Shown one piece after another: positions 14,891-22,333 of a DNA stretch of 46,242 bases; position 1 is the stretch's first letter, and each line of letters opens with the position of its first letter. The stretch lies in NCBI GenBank assembly GCA_017407115.1, contig JAFQXD010000013.1, positions 1 through 46,242 on the forward strand, in the 5' to 3' direction. The position numbers and the translations under genes were made by a program. Under the pieces are notes generated by a model that worked only from the letters and a program-made list of their open reading frames with translations, had not been told where the DNA came from and did no database searches. This stretch comes from Methanobrevibacter sp. GTDB taxonomy: Archaea > Methanobacteriota > Methanobacteria > Methanobacteriales > Methanobacteriaceae.

Positions 14891-14897
14891 AAAAATC

Positions 14898-15263
14898 ATG
14901 CCACTTTTAAATCCACAAAGTTACAGTAAAACTTATAAAATAGATGAAATAGACTCCATTACTTTTAAAGGGATACAAGGAATTACCAGTCATCCAAGTG
15001 AAAATAAATGGTTTAATCCAATAATTATAATCCATACTAAAGAGGAGAAAGAAAAAGAAGCAGATTGGGAAAAAGTTACAGAGTATATTGAACATCGGAA
15101 ATCCACAGATGAGTATGCTATTAGAAGGAAACTGGGAAATGGTTGGTCTCATGGGTATGGAATATATGATACATTAGAGGAAGCTGAGGCCATGGTGGAA
15201 TTGTTAGAAAAACACGATTGGGATAAAGACGTATGCTTATTCAAACAGGAAGATGAGGAGTAA
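14898..15263 (+). CDS. Single AP2-like module protein, 121 aa
   Basis: Residues 65-112 (EYAIRRKLGNGWSHGYGIYD, then EEAEAMVELLEKHDWDKDV) carry one copy of the AP2-like module found in tandem at 6633 and 29313. The first 50 residues are unrelated strands (KIDEIDSITFKGIQGITSHP). It might bind a half-site recognised by the larger proteins; this is inference. Confidence 0.6.
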   Translation: MPLLNPQSYSKTYKIDEIDSITFKGIQGITSHPSENKWFNPIIIIHTKEEKEKEADWEKVTEYIEHRKSTDEYAIRRKLGNGWSHGYGIYDTLEEAEAMVELLEKHDWDKDVCLFKQEDEE

Positions 15264-15269
15264 ACTAAA

Positions 15270-15620
15270 ATGAGTGATGTGACCAATGGAAAAAGTAAAA
15301 GAAAAGGAATTGTATTAAAAGCATATTTTACTTCCTATGAAAATGAAGTGTTTTTTTCATTAGGCATTCAACAATATAATGGATGGTGGGCAACTGCTTT
15401 ATTCAAACTAGAAGATATTCCAAAATTACTTAAAAGATTTGGCAATGAATATCATGCATATCCCATGCATGATATGATGGATTTAATCCATACTGAAGTA
15501 AACACTGTTTATGATGGGAAAAAACTTATAGGAATCATTCCACGTTACAGTGACGAGCTATATAATTGTGTCCCTTGTGTCGAAGAATATGTTTATGTAA
15601 ATTTGAAGAAGATGGAGTGA
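15270..15620 (+). CDS. Hypothetical protein, 116 aa (paralog of 4233)
   Basis: A basic start (MSDVTNGKSKRKGIVLKAYF) is followed by EVFFSLGIQQYNGWWATALF and IPKLLKRFGNEYHAYPMHDM, similar in order and spacing to the 4233 protein. It starts 6 nt after the previous stop. No family is recognised. Confidence 0.6.
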   Translation: MSDVTNGKSKRKGIVLKAYFTSYENEVFFSLGIQQYNGWWATALFKLEDIPKLLKRFGNEYHAYPMHDMMDLIHTEVNTVYDGKKLIGIIPRYSDELYNCVPCVEEYVYVNLKKME

Positions 15621-15628
15621 ATCATTCA

Positions 15629-15787
15629 ATGACTAAAGAATATAATGGTTACATATTGGACTTATTCGAAGGAGATGTTGAAGCTATACGAGAAGTAGAA
15701 CAAGTTTTAAACAACATCAACCGAGTTCAAAGAGTAATGACTAGTTCAATAGCAGCATATATCCTGAAGCAAATCGAGGAGGAATAA
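15629..15787 (+). CDS. Hypothetical protein, 52 aa
   Basis: The start is the ATG 8 nt after the previous stop, with GGAG at 15613-15616. An upstream in-frame extension overlaps the previous gene and is rejected. MTKEYNGYILDLFEGDVEAI is followed by a helix with VLNNINRVQRVM, a weak LN-like motif. Function unknown. Confidence 0.55.
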   Translation: MTKEYNGYILDLFEGDVEAIREVEQVLNNINRVQRVMTSSIAAYILKQIEEE

Positions 15788-15792
15788 ATTAA

Positions 15793-15978
15793 ATGTTATT
15801 TTCTAAAAGGGAATTAAACCAGTGTAATCATTGCCAACATGCTGACTGGGAATACGGCGTTAATGTACTCTATGGTTGGTACGTTTGCAAATTAAAAAAC
15901 TATACAAAATCCGACCAAGAATGCGGTAGCTTCGAACACTTCAATGGAATACTAATAAGGAAGCAGTGGTTAAAATAG
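15793..15978 (+). CDS. Cys4 zinc-binding microprotein, 61 aa
   Basis: CNHCQHADWEYG near residue 11, YVCKLKNY and ECGSFEHF give the CxxC...C...CxxF layout shared with the 2646, 3738 and 32758 proteins. GAGGAGG lies at about 15777-15783. A metal-binding knuckle is likely; role unknown. Confidence 0.65.
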   Translation: MLFSKRELNQCNHCQHADWEYGVNVLYGWYVCKLKNYTKSDQECGSFEHFNGILIRKQWLK

Positions 15979-15994
15979 GAGGGAGGATAAAAAA

Positions 15995-16411
15995 ATGGGA
16001 TTGGAAATAAAGACAAGCGATAATGAAAAAAGTTTCCGTATTGGATATTTTGGATTTAGCTTTATTCGACGATTTTTCTTATTACATTATGGAACTGAAG
16101 TACATGATGAATACATGGTAATGTTAAGGAACTTAACATTCGACCCCGAGGGAGTATTCTTTTTTAGTGAAAAATTTTATGAAACGATTGGTGATTTAAG
16201 CATACTTATAGATCACAGTGACTGTGATGGAGAATTAACTTCAGAGGAATGCGGGAAATTAAAATCATGTTTATTCGTTGATGAGGATGAAATAATAAAA
16301 GCATTACCTGATTTCAACAATCCAAAAAGATATTTCCCTTTAATGTATGAATTCATTGAGTTAATATCTTATTGTGCGGATAATCCGGATGTTAAATTAA
16401 TATTCACATAA
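15995..16411 (+). CDS. Hypothetical protein, 138 aa
   Basis: GGAGGGAGGAT (about 15978-15988) is a strong binding site. The product is alpha/beta (MGLEIKTSDNEKSFRIGYFG, FSFIRRFFLLHYG), with an acidic middle and PLMYEFIELISYCADNPDVK at the end. It opens like the 17783 protein (MGLDFTLYE...). That opening recurs in uncharacterised phage proteins. No function can be assigned. Confidence 0.65.
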   Translation: MGLEIKTSDNEKSFRIGYFGFSFIRRFFLLHYGTEVHDEYMVMLRNLTFDPEGVFFFSEKFYETIGDLSILIDHSDCDGELTSEECGKLKSCLFVDEDEIIKALPDFNNPKRYFPLMYEFIELISYCADNPDVKLIFT

Positions 16412-16435
16412 AAAAAATATGGTGGTGAATCAATT

Positions 16436-16858
16436 ATGGTGTATGGGAAAATAGAAGAAATAATGATAGATGATGAGGGACATATTACACCAAAAGGTCA
16501 TTTACTAATGAGTGCTGAAAGGATGATGAAATATTTAACCGATGAACGATTATTCCTAGACAATATCGACTTCAGTATAAAATTATTAACCTACACTCAA
16601 ATAATACGTGATGAAAAATACACTAAAGATTTGCGCCGTAAATTCATGAATAATGTTGAAAGACCATTCTACCGTGACATCTACAAAAGAAGAGAATATA
16701 GTGATGATGATAAGGAATTCATGTCTGCAATGACAACATTAATGTTAGGTCGTGAATTTGCACATGAACTAGGAATAAATGATGAAGAATATGAAGAATC
16801 CCTGCGAAACTCAAATAACAAATACTTAAATGGGGAGTTAAAAGATGAAAGCCGTTAA
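16436..16858 (+). CDS. Hypothetical helical protein, 140 aa
   Basis: GGTGGTGAAT upstream provides a weak binding site. The protein is mostly helical and charged (HLLMSAERMMKYLTDERLFL, DDDKEFMSAMTTLMLGREFA). No family is recognised. Its end overlaps the next gene by 14 nt. Confidence 0.6.
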   Translation: MVYGKIEEIMIDDEGHITPKGHLLMSAERMMKYLTDERLFLDNIDFSIKLLTYTQIIRDEKYTKDLRRKFMNNVERPFYRDIYKRREYSDDDKEFMSAMTTLMLGREFAHELGINDEEYEESLRNSNNKYLNGELKDESR

Positions 16859-17114
16859 TAAAAAAACTGGTGAGGAAATAGACTTAGCAGAGGAATTAAC
16901 TCGTGAAGAAATCGAGGAGATTATTCATGAAGCAGTTGAAAAAACCATTAATGAGTCTATTAATGAAATGACTATTGAGTTAATGACAATGCATAGCTTA
17001 AGCCTAGGAGAAGCACAACACATAGCTACAAAATTCCTATTATCGGGTGTTACTCCTAAAAGTGAAGAGTTCTACAAAAGAGCAGATAATATCAAAACAG
17101 CATGGGAGGTATAA
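16845..17114 (+). CDS. Hypothetical acidic helical protein, 89 aa
   Basis: GGGGAG at about 16831 precedes the ATG. The product has a run of Glu-rich helix (DLAEELTREEIEEIIHEAVE) and a Met-rich helix (NEMTIELMTMHSLSLGEAQH). No family is recognised. Confidence 0.6.
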   Translation: MKAVNKKTGEEIDLAEELTREEIEEIIHEAVEKTINESINEMTIELMTMHSLSLGEAQHIATKFLLSGVTPKSEEFYKRADNIKTAWEV

Positions 17115-17118
17115 AAAA

Positions 17119-17427
17119 ATGGTTAATAAATATCTCTATGAGAACACATACCGGGAACATATTCAACTACGAGGCGAACGGTGTTGTATAATTAATTTGG
17201 AACAAGCAAGTAGGGAACTAAATTACTTACACAATTTAGTATCGTATTTGGAAGATTGTAATAATGAAATGTTCTGTGTAATGCTTAAGTGGATACACTA
17301 TCATAAAAATGAGGAAAACGAAAAGCTATTAGAACAGTTACAAGAGGACATGGTTAAAGCGCATGATGAATTCGCTGATAAACAATATTGGAGATGTGTA
17401 CCGGATAATCATTCGGATTTAGAATAA
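17119..17427 (+). CDS. Hypothetical protein, 102 aa (LN-coil-like)
   Basis: The ATG follows GGGAGGT (17104-17110); an in-frame extension back to 17047 overlaps the previous gene and is rejected. A beta-like start (YENTYREHIQLRGERCCIIN) precedes ASRELNYLHNLVSYLEDCNN, similar to the LN motif, and a helical tail. Four cysteines are present without a CxxC pair. Confidence 0.6.
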   Translation: MVNKYLYENTYREHIQLRGERCCIINLEQASRELNYLHNLVSYLEDCNNEMFCVMLKWIHYHKNEENEKLLEQLQEDMVKAHDEFADKQYWRCVPDNHSDLE

Positions 17428-17444
17428 AACGATGGAGTCATTTT

Positions 17445-17777
17445 ATGAAAAGATTTTATATGATAGTCTACGATGGCAAATACATTGTTAAAGATAAGGA
17501 AAATGAAGTGCCATCTGTTCGTTGTAAAAATGAAGGAGAATGCAGGGAAGTAATTGAATACTTGAATGATACTTTAATGTATAAGAATTATTACTCTGAG
17601 GCGGAATCCAGACTACGTAAAGAGACAAGCGAATTATCCACGGAGAATTTCAAGTTGCATATGTGTATTAATGTGTTAATTGATATGCTGCATGAAAAAC
17701 CTGATAATCTAAATTATTCTAAAATATATCAAGAAATTATCCAGGAATGTGTGGACAAATATTATAAGGAGGATTAA
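17445..17777 (+). CDS. LN-coil family protein, 110 aa
   Basis: MKRFYMIVYDGKYIVKDKEN forms a beta-hairpin and CREVIEYLNDTLMYKNYYSE carries the LN motif and coiled coil. The hairpin resembles that of the 42207 protein (YYVKDMETL). GGAG at 17432-17435 precedes the ATG. Function unknown. Confidence 0.65.
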   Translation: MKRFYMIVYDGKYIVKDKENEVPSVRCKNEGECREVIEYLNDTLMYKNYYSEAESRLRKETSELSTENFKLHMCINVLIDMLHEKPDNLNYSKIYQEIIQECVDKYYKED

Positions 17778-17782
17778 AAGGT

Positions 17783-18238
17783 ATGGGGTTAGATTTCACA
17801 TTATATGAGATAATCAATTATGATTACCTGAAACGTAAAAGAGGATTCAAAGTAAAAGAAGTATTATACTTATCCAATGCTACAGCAGGTATACTGGTGG
17901 AATGGTTGTACAGGAATAATAGTAGTGAGATACTGGATAAGTCTGATGAAGCTGGAGCTTATATTTTATGGTATGGTGAACAAGTAACTGAGTTAATTGA
18001 TAATCTGCATACTGTATTAGGTGCTACTCTGAATCATAAAGAAATATTCGCATTACATTATTTCCCATTAAAACATACTTGTATGGATTATGTGGATACT
18101 TGTGAAATGTTTAGTGATGATTATTACATGCGGTTAAGGGAGTTATATGATAAGTTTGCTGGATTATTTAGGGGCGACCCATTGGATCCGGATAATAATG
18201 AATCTAATAGGAGGTTTGTATATAATGTCAGTTGGTAG
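17783..18238 (+). CDS. Hypothetical protein, 151 aa
   Basis: It starts MGLDFTLYEIINYDYLKRKR, an opening common in small phage proteins. It is rich in aromatic and acidic residues (LSNATAGILVEWLYRNNSSE, YFPLKHTCMDYVDTCEMFSD). AAGGAGG lies just upstream, and its end overlaps the regulator gene by 14 nt. Third positions lean to G/T. No function can be assigned. Confidence 0.65.
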   Translation: MGLDFTLYEIINYDYLKRKRGFKVKEVLYLSNATAGILVEWLYRNNSSEILDKSDEAGAYILWYGEQVTELIDNLHTVLGATLNHKEIFALHYFPLKHTCMDYVDTCEMFSDDYYMRLRELYDKFAGLFRGDPLDPDNNESNRRFVYNVSW

Positions 18239-18530
18239 TAATCTACAATATTTAAGACAGGTGAATGGTTTCACGCAGCAGGAGATAGCTGATTATCTTG
18301 GAGTGGACCAATCATTGGTTAGTAAGATGGAACATGACACAAGAAAAATTAACATGACTTGGTTAAACCAATTATGCAACCTATATAAAATAGAGGATTA
18401 CATGTTACTCGAGGATGATTTAAAAGATTATCATCCATTGAATATTCAGGGTGAAACATCAGATTTAAATGCAATAGCTAAAATGAATCAAATCACAAGC
18501 TATTTAGAATTGTTAAGGAGCTTACAATGA
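18225..18530 (+). CDS. XRE-family helix-turn-helix regulator, 101 aa
   Basis: The start follows AGGAGGT (about 18209-18215). Residues 8-50 form a canonical XRE/HTH_3 domain: LRQVNGFTQQEIADYLGVDQ then SLVSKMEHDTRKI, with the conserved TQQEIA turn and SLVSKME recognition helix. The C-terminus is acidic and ends with a possible dimerisation helix. Such proteins are cytoplasmic transcription regulators; the target could be an operator in this element, but none was matched. Confidence 0.85.
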   Translation: MSVGSNLQYLRQVNGFTQQEIADYLGVDQSLVSKMEHDTRKINMTWLNQLCNLYKIEDYMLLEDDLKDYHPLNIQGETSDLNAIAKMNQITSYLELLRSLQ

Positions 18531-18838
18531 CACGTGTTAACATAAAACAAGATCATAATATACCATCTGGTTCACTAGTATGCTTCGATAAAAACACTGG
18601 TGAAAAAATAACAATACAATTAACCACCCTTGCCGAAGACGGAGTACTAATATACCCTAATGATGGTTTAATTGAGATAGGTGGACCACGACCAAGCATA
18701 CACTACTATACAGATAATCCGCCACGAACAGATGAAGTTACAGTATTCATTGATGGATTCCTTAGTGAATACTATGAGTTAATAATTGATGTTAAAAAGG
18801 AATATACTTATATTGCAATGACTCTTAAGGAGGACTAA
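18527..18838 (+). CDS. Hypothetical beta-rich protein, 103 aa
   Basis: It overlaps the regulator by 4 nt. Strands predominate (IPSGSLVCFDKNTGEKITIQ, DGVLIYPNDGLIEIGGPRPS), with a GGPRPS turn. No family is recognised. Coupling to the XRE gene may mean a regulatory partner, but this rests only on position. Confidence 0.65.
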   Translation: MTRVNIKQDHNIPSGSLVCFDKNTGEKITIQLTTLAEDGVLIYPNDGLIEIGGPRPSIHYYTDNPPRTDEVTVFIDGFLSEYYELIIDVKKEYTYIAMTLKED

Positions 18839-18844
18839 TTTTTT

Positions 18845-19267
18845 ATGGTAAGATTTAAAATAAGCTATACAATAGATAAGAATTTAAAACCGGAAGAAGT
18901 AGATGTAGATAAGCATAAGGAAGTTAAAATCACAGACCTTACTGGAGTGTTACCTGACCTTGTAGTGGCTGATGAAAATGTGGCTCGAAAGTATATTGAA
19001 TGTTTCAACCAACCTAAAAAAGAGGCTGCTATAAATCAAACATTCAAATTCATCAAAGGAGAATTAGATAGAGTAGATGATATGAATAGTAAATTAATCA
19101 AACCAGAAGAAACAGTCTATTATACGGATACCGATGACGGTGAACCCGTATATCATATGAGTTTAAAAGACAGATTATTCTTCGATGGTTATCATGCAAA
19201 TGTGAGGGAAAGTCGTAAACGTGTTGACGGTTACCTGGAAGAGTTACAAAGAATATTATTAGAATAA
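18845..19267 (+). CDS. Hypothetical protein, 140 aa (distant LN-coil member)
   Basis: AAGGAGG at about 18829 precedes the ATG. Strands (VRFKISYTIDKNLKPEEVDV) lead to VARKYIECFNQPKKEAAINQ, in place of the LN motif, then a long helix. An acidic YYTDTDDGEPVY loop follows, and a basic helix ends the protein. Confidence 0.6.
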   Translation: MVRFKISYTIDKNLKPEEVDVDKHKEVKITDLTGVLPDLVVADENVARKYIECFNQPKKEAAINQTFKFIKGELDRVDDMNSKLIKPEETVYYTDTDDGEPVYHMSLKDRLFFDGYHANVRESRKRVDGYLEELQRILLE

Positions 19268-19296
19268 AAAAATATGTTGTATGGGGGGATGTTAAT

Positions 19297-19554
19297 ATGG
19301 GTTATGATAAAGATTCGGAAATGTTCAACATTAAACCGGGGGATAAATTCTACCTACGAACTGATGGGGGTTTGGAATTACCAGGAAGTTTCTGTAATGG
19401 CATATATTACTTAGATGATGAAGAGGAGATGCCACCACGAAAAACAGTATCCCTTTTAAACAGAATATATAACTGTTCCAATGAAGGTAAAATGATTATT
19501 GATAATTTCCTAGAAGAAATGAAAGAGGAAATGGAAGAGGAATTAGAAGAATGA
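19297..19554 (+). CDS. LN-coil family protein, 85 aa
   Basis: GGGGGGATG at about 19281-19289 lies upstream of the ATG. Strands (DKFYLRTDGGLELPGSFCNG) precede TVSLLNRIYNCSNEGKMIID, with the LN motif, and a Glu-rich tail. Its stop overlaps the ATG of the interrupted gene at 19551. Confidence 0.6.
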   Translation: MGYDKDSEMFNIKPGDKFYLRTDGGLELPGSFCNGIYYLDDEEEMPPRKTVSLLNRIYNCSNEGKMIIDNFLEEMKEEMEEELEE

Positions 19555-19577
19555 GAGTTAAAGATTTACCTAAATAA
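19551..19577 (+). pseudogene. 5' stump of a gene split by the TnpB element
   Basis: ATG overlaps the previous stop by 4 nt, the usual gene junction here. Only eight codons (MRVKDLPK) remain before a TAA whose three bases are the first bases of the transposon (19575-19577). The stump fits the start of the ELxxxLxxxP family but is too short to be sure. Confidence 0.5.
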
Positions 19578-19639
19578 TGCAAGAATGCCCTAACCTCTTT
19601 TAGGTTAGGGATGAATTGCTAAATGGGGGTGCGGTGTTT

Positions 19640-19771
19640 TTAGTCTTTTATGTATTCTTTTATGTATTCGTTTAGGATTTCGGTGATGGTTTTTCCTTGT
19701 TTTAATGCTTTGATTTTGAATTCCATTTTTAATTCGGAATCGATTTTAAAATTAATGTAACTGTCACTCAT
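19640..19771 (-). CDS. Ribbon-helix-helix microprotein of the TnpB element
   Basis: On the minus strand a 43-codon frame starts at 19771 with AAAGGAGGT upstream. The product MSDSYINFKIDSELKMEFKI (first 20) then ALKQGKTITEILNEYIKEYI is a one-strand plus two-helix RHH domain, as in CopG/RelB-type antitoxins and repressors. It is divergent from tnpB, and the DNA between them (19772-19901) holds both promoters, so autoregulation or repression of tnpB is likely. The copy-2 product differs at two Ile/Val positions only. Confidence 0.8.
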   Translation of the reverse strand: MSDSYINFKIDSELKMEFKIKALKQGKTITEILNEYIKEYIKD

Positions 19772-19901
19772 ATAGTATTAACCTCCTTTGAGTATATTAT
19801 TATATTATTTAATATATATACTTATAGGTTATTATGCTTATATCCTTACACTAATATTTATATATAATAACATTCTAACATATACTTTAGAGGATAAACA
19901 T

Positions 19902-21056
19902 ATGCCACTTGTGAATAAAGGATTACGAATTAGAATATATCCTAACAAGGATATGCGCCAAGAAATAGAGCAGAATATTGGTAATGCAAGATTCGTTTGG
20001 AACCAACTACTCCAAACGTACCGTGAAACATACCAATTATTCAAGGATCATGGTTACACTAGATTACAATGTAATATGACTACTTTCAATACTATGTTGA
20101 ATATGTTGAAAACTGAGTATTCTTTTTTAGGTTTGAGTGAGTCAACTAGTCTCCAGCAAGTATATCGTGATTTAATCCAATCATTTAATAAGTTCTTTAA
20201 ATATGGTGCAGGTTATCCTTGTAGGAAAACTAAACGCAATCCAAAACAATCATTCAGAATACAAAACAATAAATCCATTAATAGTATCAGAGTTAATGGG
20301 AGATATCTTTACCTGCCTAAAATAGGAGATGTTAAATTCAGAACCAGTAAAGAATATTTAGAGTTGTTGAAAGGTTCTGTGATTAATAATGTTACAGTCT
20401 GTAAGGAGAATGGTTTGTATTTTGCTGTGGTTAATATTGAAACAATTCACACTCCAATCCAATCCATGGGTGATGGTGCTGTTGGTGTTGATTTGGGTTT
20501 GAAAAATCTTGCTACTCTTAGTACTGGTTTAAAGATAGTCAATTTAAACTTCAGTCAAGAAGAGGAGAGAATACAGTTTTATCAGCAGCAGATGTCCCGT
20601 AGAAAGAATGGTAGTCGTGGGTTTAAAGAAGCCCAGGGTAAATATTGGAAATGGGTTAATCGTAAAAAGAACAGGAAAACTGATGCATACCACAGATTCA
20701 CCTATTACCTCATCACACATTTCAGTACAATCTGTCTGGAAAAATTGAATATTCGAGGCATGTTCCAGAATGATAAGTGGAGTCCTAAACTACAACGTAA
20801 CGGATTATATCAACTAGTAGAACAGTTAAGGTATAAGTGTGATTGGAATAAACGGGATTTTGTTCAAGTGGATAGGTTCTACCCCTCCAGTCAGTTATGT
20901 CATGAGTGTGGTTATCAACATCATGATCTTGGTATTGGTGTTGGTGTATGGGTTTGTCCTGAATGTGGGTCTCGTCATGACCGTGATGTGAATGCTTCTT
21001 TGAATATTCGTGATGAAGGCTTACGATTATTAAAGGAACAGAAAAATGATAAATAA
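19902..21056 (+). CDS. tnpB: TnpB RNA-guided nuclease, copy 1 (384 aa)
   Basis: The start is the ATG after TAGAGGATAAAC; a frame extension upstream is not preceded by a site. Family features in order: an N-terminal RIYPNKDMRQEIEQ helical domain (OrfB_IS605 HTH-like), a split RuvC-like nuclease with D197 (GVDLGLKNLATLSTG), E280 (CLEKLNIRGM) and D362 (RHDRDVNASLNI), and a zinc ribbon (CHECGYQHHD...CPECG) before the last Asp. All catalytic residues are present, so an active nuclease guided by the RNA from the element's right end is expected. TATA-like ATTTATATATAATA lies at about 19856. Confidence 0.95.
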   Translation: MPLVNKGLRIRIYPNKDMRQEIEQNIGNARFVWNQLLQTYRETYQLFKDHGYTRLQCNMTTFNTMLNMLKTEYSFLGLSESTSLQQVYRDLIQSFNKFFKYGAGYPCRKTKRNPKQSFRIQNNKSINSIRVNGRYLYLPKIGDVKFRTSKEYLELLKGSVINNVTVCKENGLYFAVVNIETIHTPIQSMGDGAVGVDLGLKNLATLSTGLKIVNLNFSQEEERIQFYQQQMSRRKNGSRGFKEAQGKYWKWVNRKKNRKTDAYHRFTYYLITHFSTICLEKLNIRGMFQNDKWSPKLQRNGLYQLVEQLRYKCDWNKRDFVQVDRFYPSSQLCHECGYQHHDLGIGVGVWVCPECGSRHDRDVNASLNIRDEGLRLLKEQKNDK

Positions 21057-21163
21057 TGATTATTTGAACCGTCGGTTGGACGGGGATAGCTTGGTAAACC
21101 TATCCTCATTAGAGGGTATAGCCCAAGAATCCCCAACCTCTAACAAGGTTGGGGAACTTCAAT
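21057..21163 (+). ncRNA. Predicted omega/reRNA 3' scaffold, copy 1
   Basis: After the tnpB stop come CCGTC/GACGG (21069-21083), an irregular CTAT-CCTC/GAGG-TATAG stem and a terminal CCCCAACCT/AGGTTGGGG hairpin (21131-21154). In TnpB elements this right-end transcript is the guide RNA scaffold, with the guide taken from DNA after the end (from 21164). The 5' limit probably lies within tnpB. Stem differences from copy 2 are compensatory. Confidence 0.75.
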
Positions 21164-21196
21164 AATGCTGCTCAAGATGATTTAAATCAGAGGTGA
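21164..21196 (+). pseudogene. 3' stump of the gene split by TnpB copy 1
   Basis: If the element (19575-21163) is removed, the eight codons at 19551 join in frame to AAT GCT GCT CAA GAT ..., ending in a TGA at 21194-21196 that lies inside the binding site of the next gene. This is the normal gene junction of the operon. The restored product would be only 18 residues, so further loss cannot be excluded. Confidence 0.4.
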
Positions 21197-21202
21197 TTAT
21201 TT

Positions 21203-21475
21203 TTGAGTCATGTGTATGTTAGTGTTCATGATTGGGATGCAATGTTACGGGAGGATTGGAATCTGGCTATAATGTTTGATGGTCAGAGATTAACTCGTGA
21301 AGAGGTGCAGGATTTCTGTAGTCATTTCTTATTTTATAAGGAATTAATTGATAAACGGGATGCGGAGTTAACTAAGTATATTAATTTCTTTAGACTTATG
21401 AAGGAGTGTTTACCGCTTCATGAATTGGATGAATTGAAAAAAGAGAATGAACAATTAAGACGTGATTTGTATTAA
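21203..21475 (+). CDS. Coiled-coil protein, 90 aa, TTG start (LN-coil-like)
   Basis: TTG follows AGAGGTGAT (21189-21197) at 5 nt. Strands (HVYVSVHDWDAMLREDWNLA) and VQDFCSHFLFYKELIDKRDA replace the LN motif; the tail KKENEQLRRDLY is a coiled coil. It was probably part of the same operon as 19297 before the TnpB insertion. Confidence 0.6.
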   Translation: MSHVYVSVHDWDAMLREDWNLAIMFDGQRLTREEVQDFCSHFLFYKELIDKRDAELTKYINFFRLMKECLPLHELDELKKENEQLRRDLY

Positions 21476-21494
21476 ATATGGTGGGAGATGTTAC

Positions 21495-21509
21495 CTATTC
21501 AATGAATAG
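21495..21509. promoter_or_regulatory. 15-bp palindrome between two small genes
   Basis: CTATTCAATGAATAG is a perfect palindrome around one central base. It lies in the 60-nt gap before the TTG-start gene at 21536 and may be an operator or a small RNA hairpin. The half-site TATTC also occurs in the GTATTC arm of the promoter cassettes. Confidence 0.4.
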
Positions 21510-21535
21510 ATAGTGAAAATGGGGGATGATTACTT

Positions 21536-21820
21536 TTGAAAGCTTATGTTTATTTTATTAATTATTTGGAGTATGGGGATAGTTGTTTTTTCCCTGTCTT
21601 TAGTCATAGGAAATATTCTGATGAGGAGTTTAGGAAGTTATGCTTGAAGGTGCATAAGGAGTTATCCGAGGAATATTTTTATACTGATAGTCCAGTTGCT
21701 ACTGGGGATATGTGCCGTTTGATTCGTGACCGTTTGTGTAGGGATTATCTTTTTTTCAAGTGGGATGTTAAGGGTTATGTTTTGAATGATTCGAGTGTTG
21801 TTGGTTACTCCTTTTTATAA
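21536..21820 (+). CDS. Hypothetical protein, 94 aa, TTG start
   Basis: TTG follows GGGGGATGAT (21521-21530). The product (MKAYVYFINYLEYGDSCFFP...) is alpha/beta with aromatic strands and two RLIRDRLCRDY-like helices. Third positions are strongly G/T, as for other end-of-operon genes. A new promoter cassette begins 17 bp after its stop. No family is recognised. Confidence 0.6.
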   Translation: MKAYVYFINYLEYGDSCFFPVFSHRKYSDEEFRKLCLKVHKELSEEYFYTDSPVATGDMCRLIRDRLCRDYLFFKWDVKGYVLNDSSVVGYSFL

Positions 21821-21837
21821 ATAGGGGGTGTGGGACA

Positions 21838-21919
21838 AGGTTTATATACTAGTTAGAGCTAATAGACAAATAGGAATACAAAAGTATTCAGTTTTATTTA
21901 CCCAAAAAAATGAGATGAT
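21838..21919 (+). promoter_or_regulatory. Promoter-leader cassette, copy 4
   Basis: AAGG-TTTATATA (TATA 21841-21848), then GAATAC-AAAA-GTATTC at 21874-21889 at 30 bp. A shortened leader box (ACCCAAAAAAA) and GAGATGAT at 21912-21919 lead to the ATG at 21925. It fixes the start of the 69-residue gene and rules out an overlapping frame in another register. Confidence 0.85.
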
Positions 21920-21924
21920 ACAAG

Positions 21925-22134
21925 ATGAACCTCAAAGAAAAACTAAACGAAATAAAAAACTACACACTCAAAGACCTAAAAGAAACCCACGACTACCTAA
22001 TCGACTACGAACACCTACACCTAGAAGAATGCCTAGGCAACGGTTACAGACACAAACGCTTAACACAATACACAGACCAAGAACTACACATACTATACGA
22101 AGCATACACAGAAAAAGCAATGGAGGCCTGGTAA
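21925..22134 (+). CDS. Hypothetical protein, 69 aa, cassette-controlled
   Basis: The start lies 5 nt after GAGATGAT of cassette copy 4. The product (MNLKEKLNEIKNYTLKDLKE...) is helical and charged, with a DYEHLHLEECLGNGYRHKRL middle. No family is recognised. Codons are extremely A/C-rich, while the gene 100 bp upstream is G/T-rich. Confidence 0.7.
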   Translation: MNLKEKLNEIKNYTLKDLKETHDYLIDYEHLHLEECLGNGYRHKRLTQYTDQELHILYEAYTEKAMEAW

Positions 22135-22137
22135 ATA

Positions 22138-22296
22138 ATGGATAAAATAAAATACCTAGACCTGATATGTGACATCCGTAATGAAATGGACTTAAATGCA
22201 TTTCAGGAAGCCATCCTCCAGGAACTCGAAGAGATTATTGAGTTTGGTGAACCAACACAAGATCACTTGGATATGGTGGAGCAACGTATAATATAA
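22138..22296 (+). CDS. Hypothetical microprotein, 52 aa
   Basis: A 52-codon frame begins 3 nt after the previous stop, with TGGAGG at about 22121-22126. MDKIKYLDLICDIRNEMDLN is followed by an acidic helix. No family is recognised. A T-tract terminator follows directly. Confidence 0.55.
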   Translation: MDKIKYLDLICDIRNEMDLNAFQEAILQELEEIIEFGEPTQDHLDMVEQRII

Positions 22297-22319
22297 TTTC
22301 TTTTTTATTATTTTTTTTT
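22297..22319 (+). terminator. Bipartite T-tract terminator
   Basis: TTTC-T6-ATTA-T9 follows the stop codon directly. It separates the short cassette-4 operon from the next promoter. Confidence 0.65.
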
Positions 22320-22333
22320 AAACTTACTACCAC

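Larger units (their letters stand above)
19575..21163 (+). mobile_element. TnpB transposon, copy 1 (IS200/IS605- or IS607-like, no transposase)
   Basis: The ends are inferred by comparison with the copy at 38643. Both begin TAATGCAAGAAT, followed by a hairpin (CCCTAACCT at 19588-19596 with AGGTTAGGG at 19602-19610), and both end in a CCCCAAC/GTTGGGG hairpin and AACTTCAAT. Inside are a minus-strand RHH gene, tnpB and its guide-RNA end. No TnpA is present, so movement would need one in trans. Flanks show no clear target duplication, as expected for IS605-type insertion. Confidence 0.8.

Noticed and set aside
18225..18838. XRE gene plus next gene as a toxin-antitoxin pair
   Set aside because: The XRE protein fits a regulator, but the following 103-residue beta-rich protein shows no known toxin motif and lies in a long operon of coupled genes.
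21828..22145. 105-codon plus-strand frame overlapping 21925-22134
   Set aside because: It runs across the promoter cassette, lacks a ribosome site and gives a Pro/Arg/Thr-rich string. The GAGATGAT site and spacing support the 69-residue frame instead.
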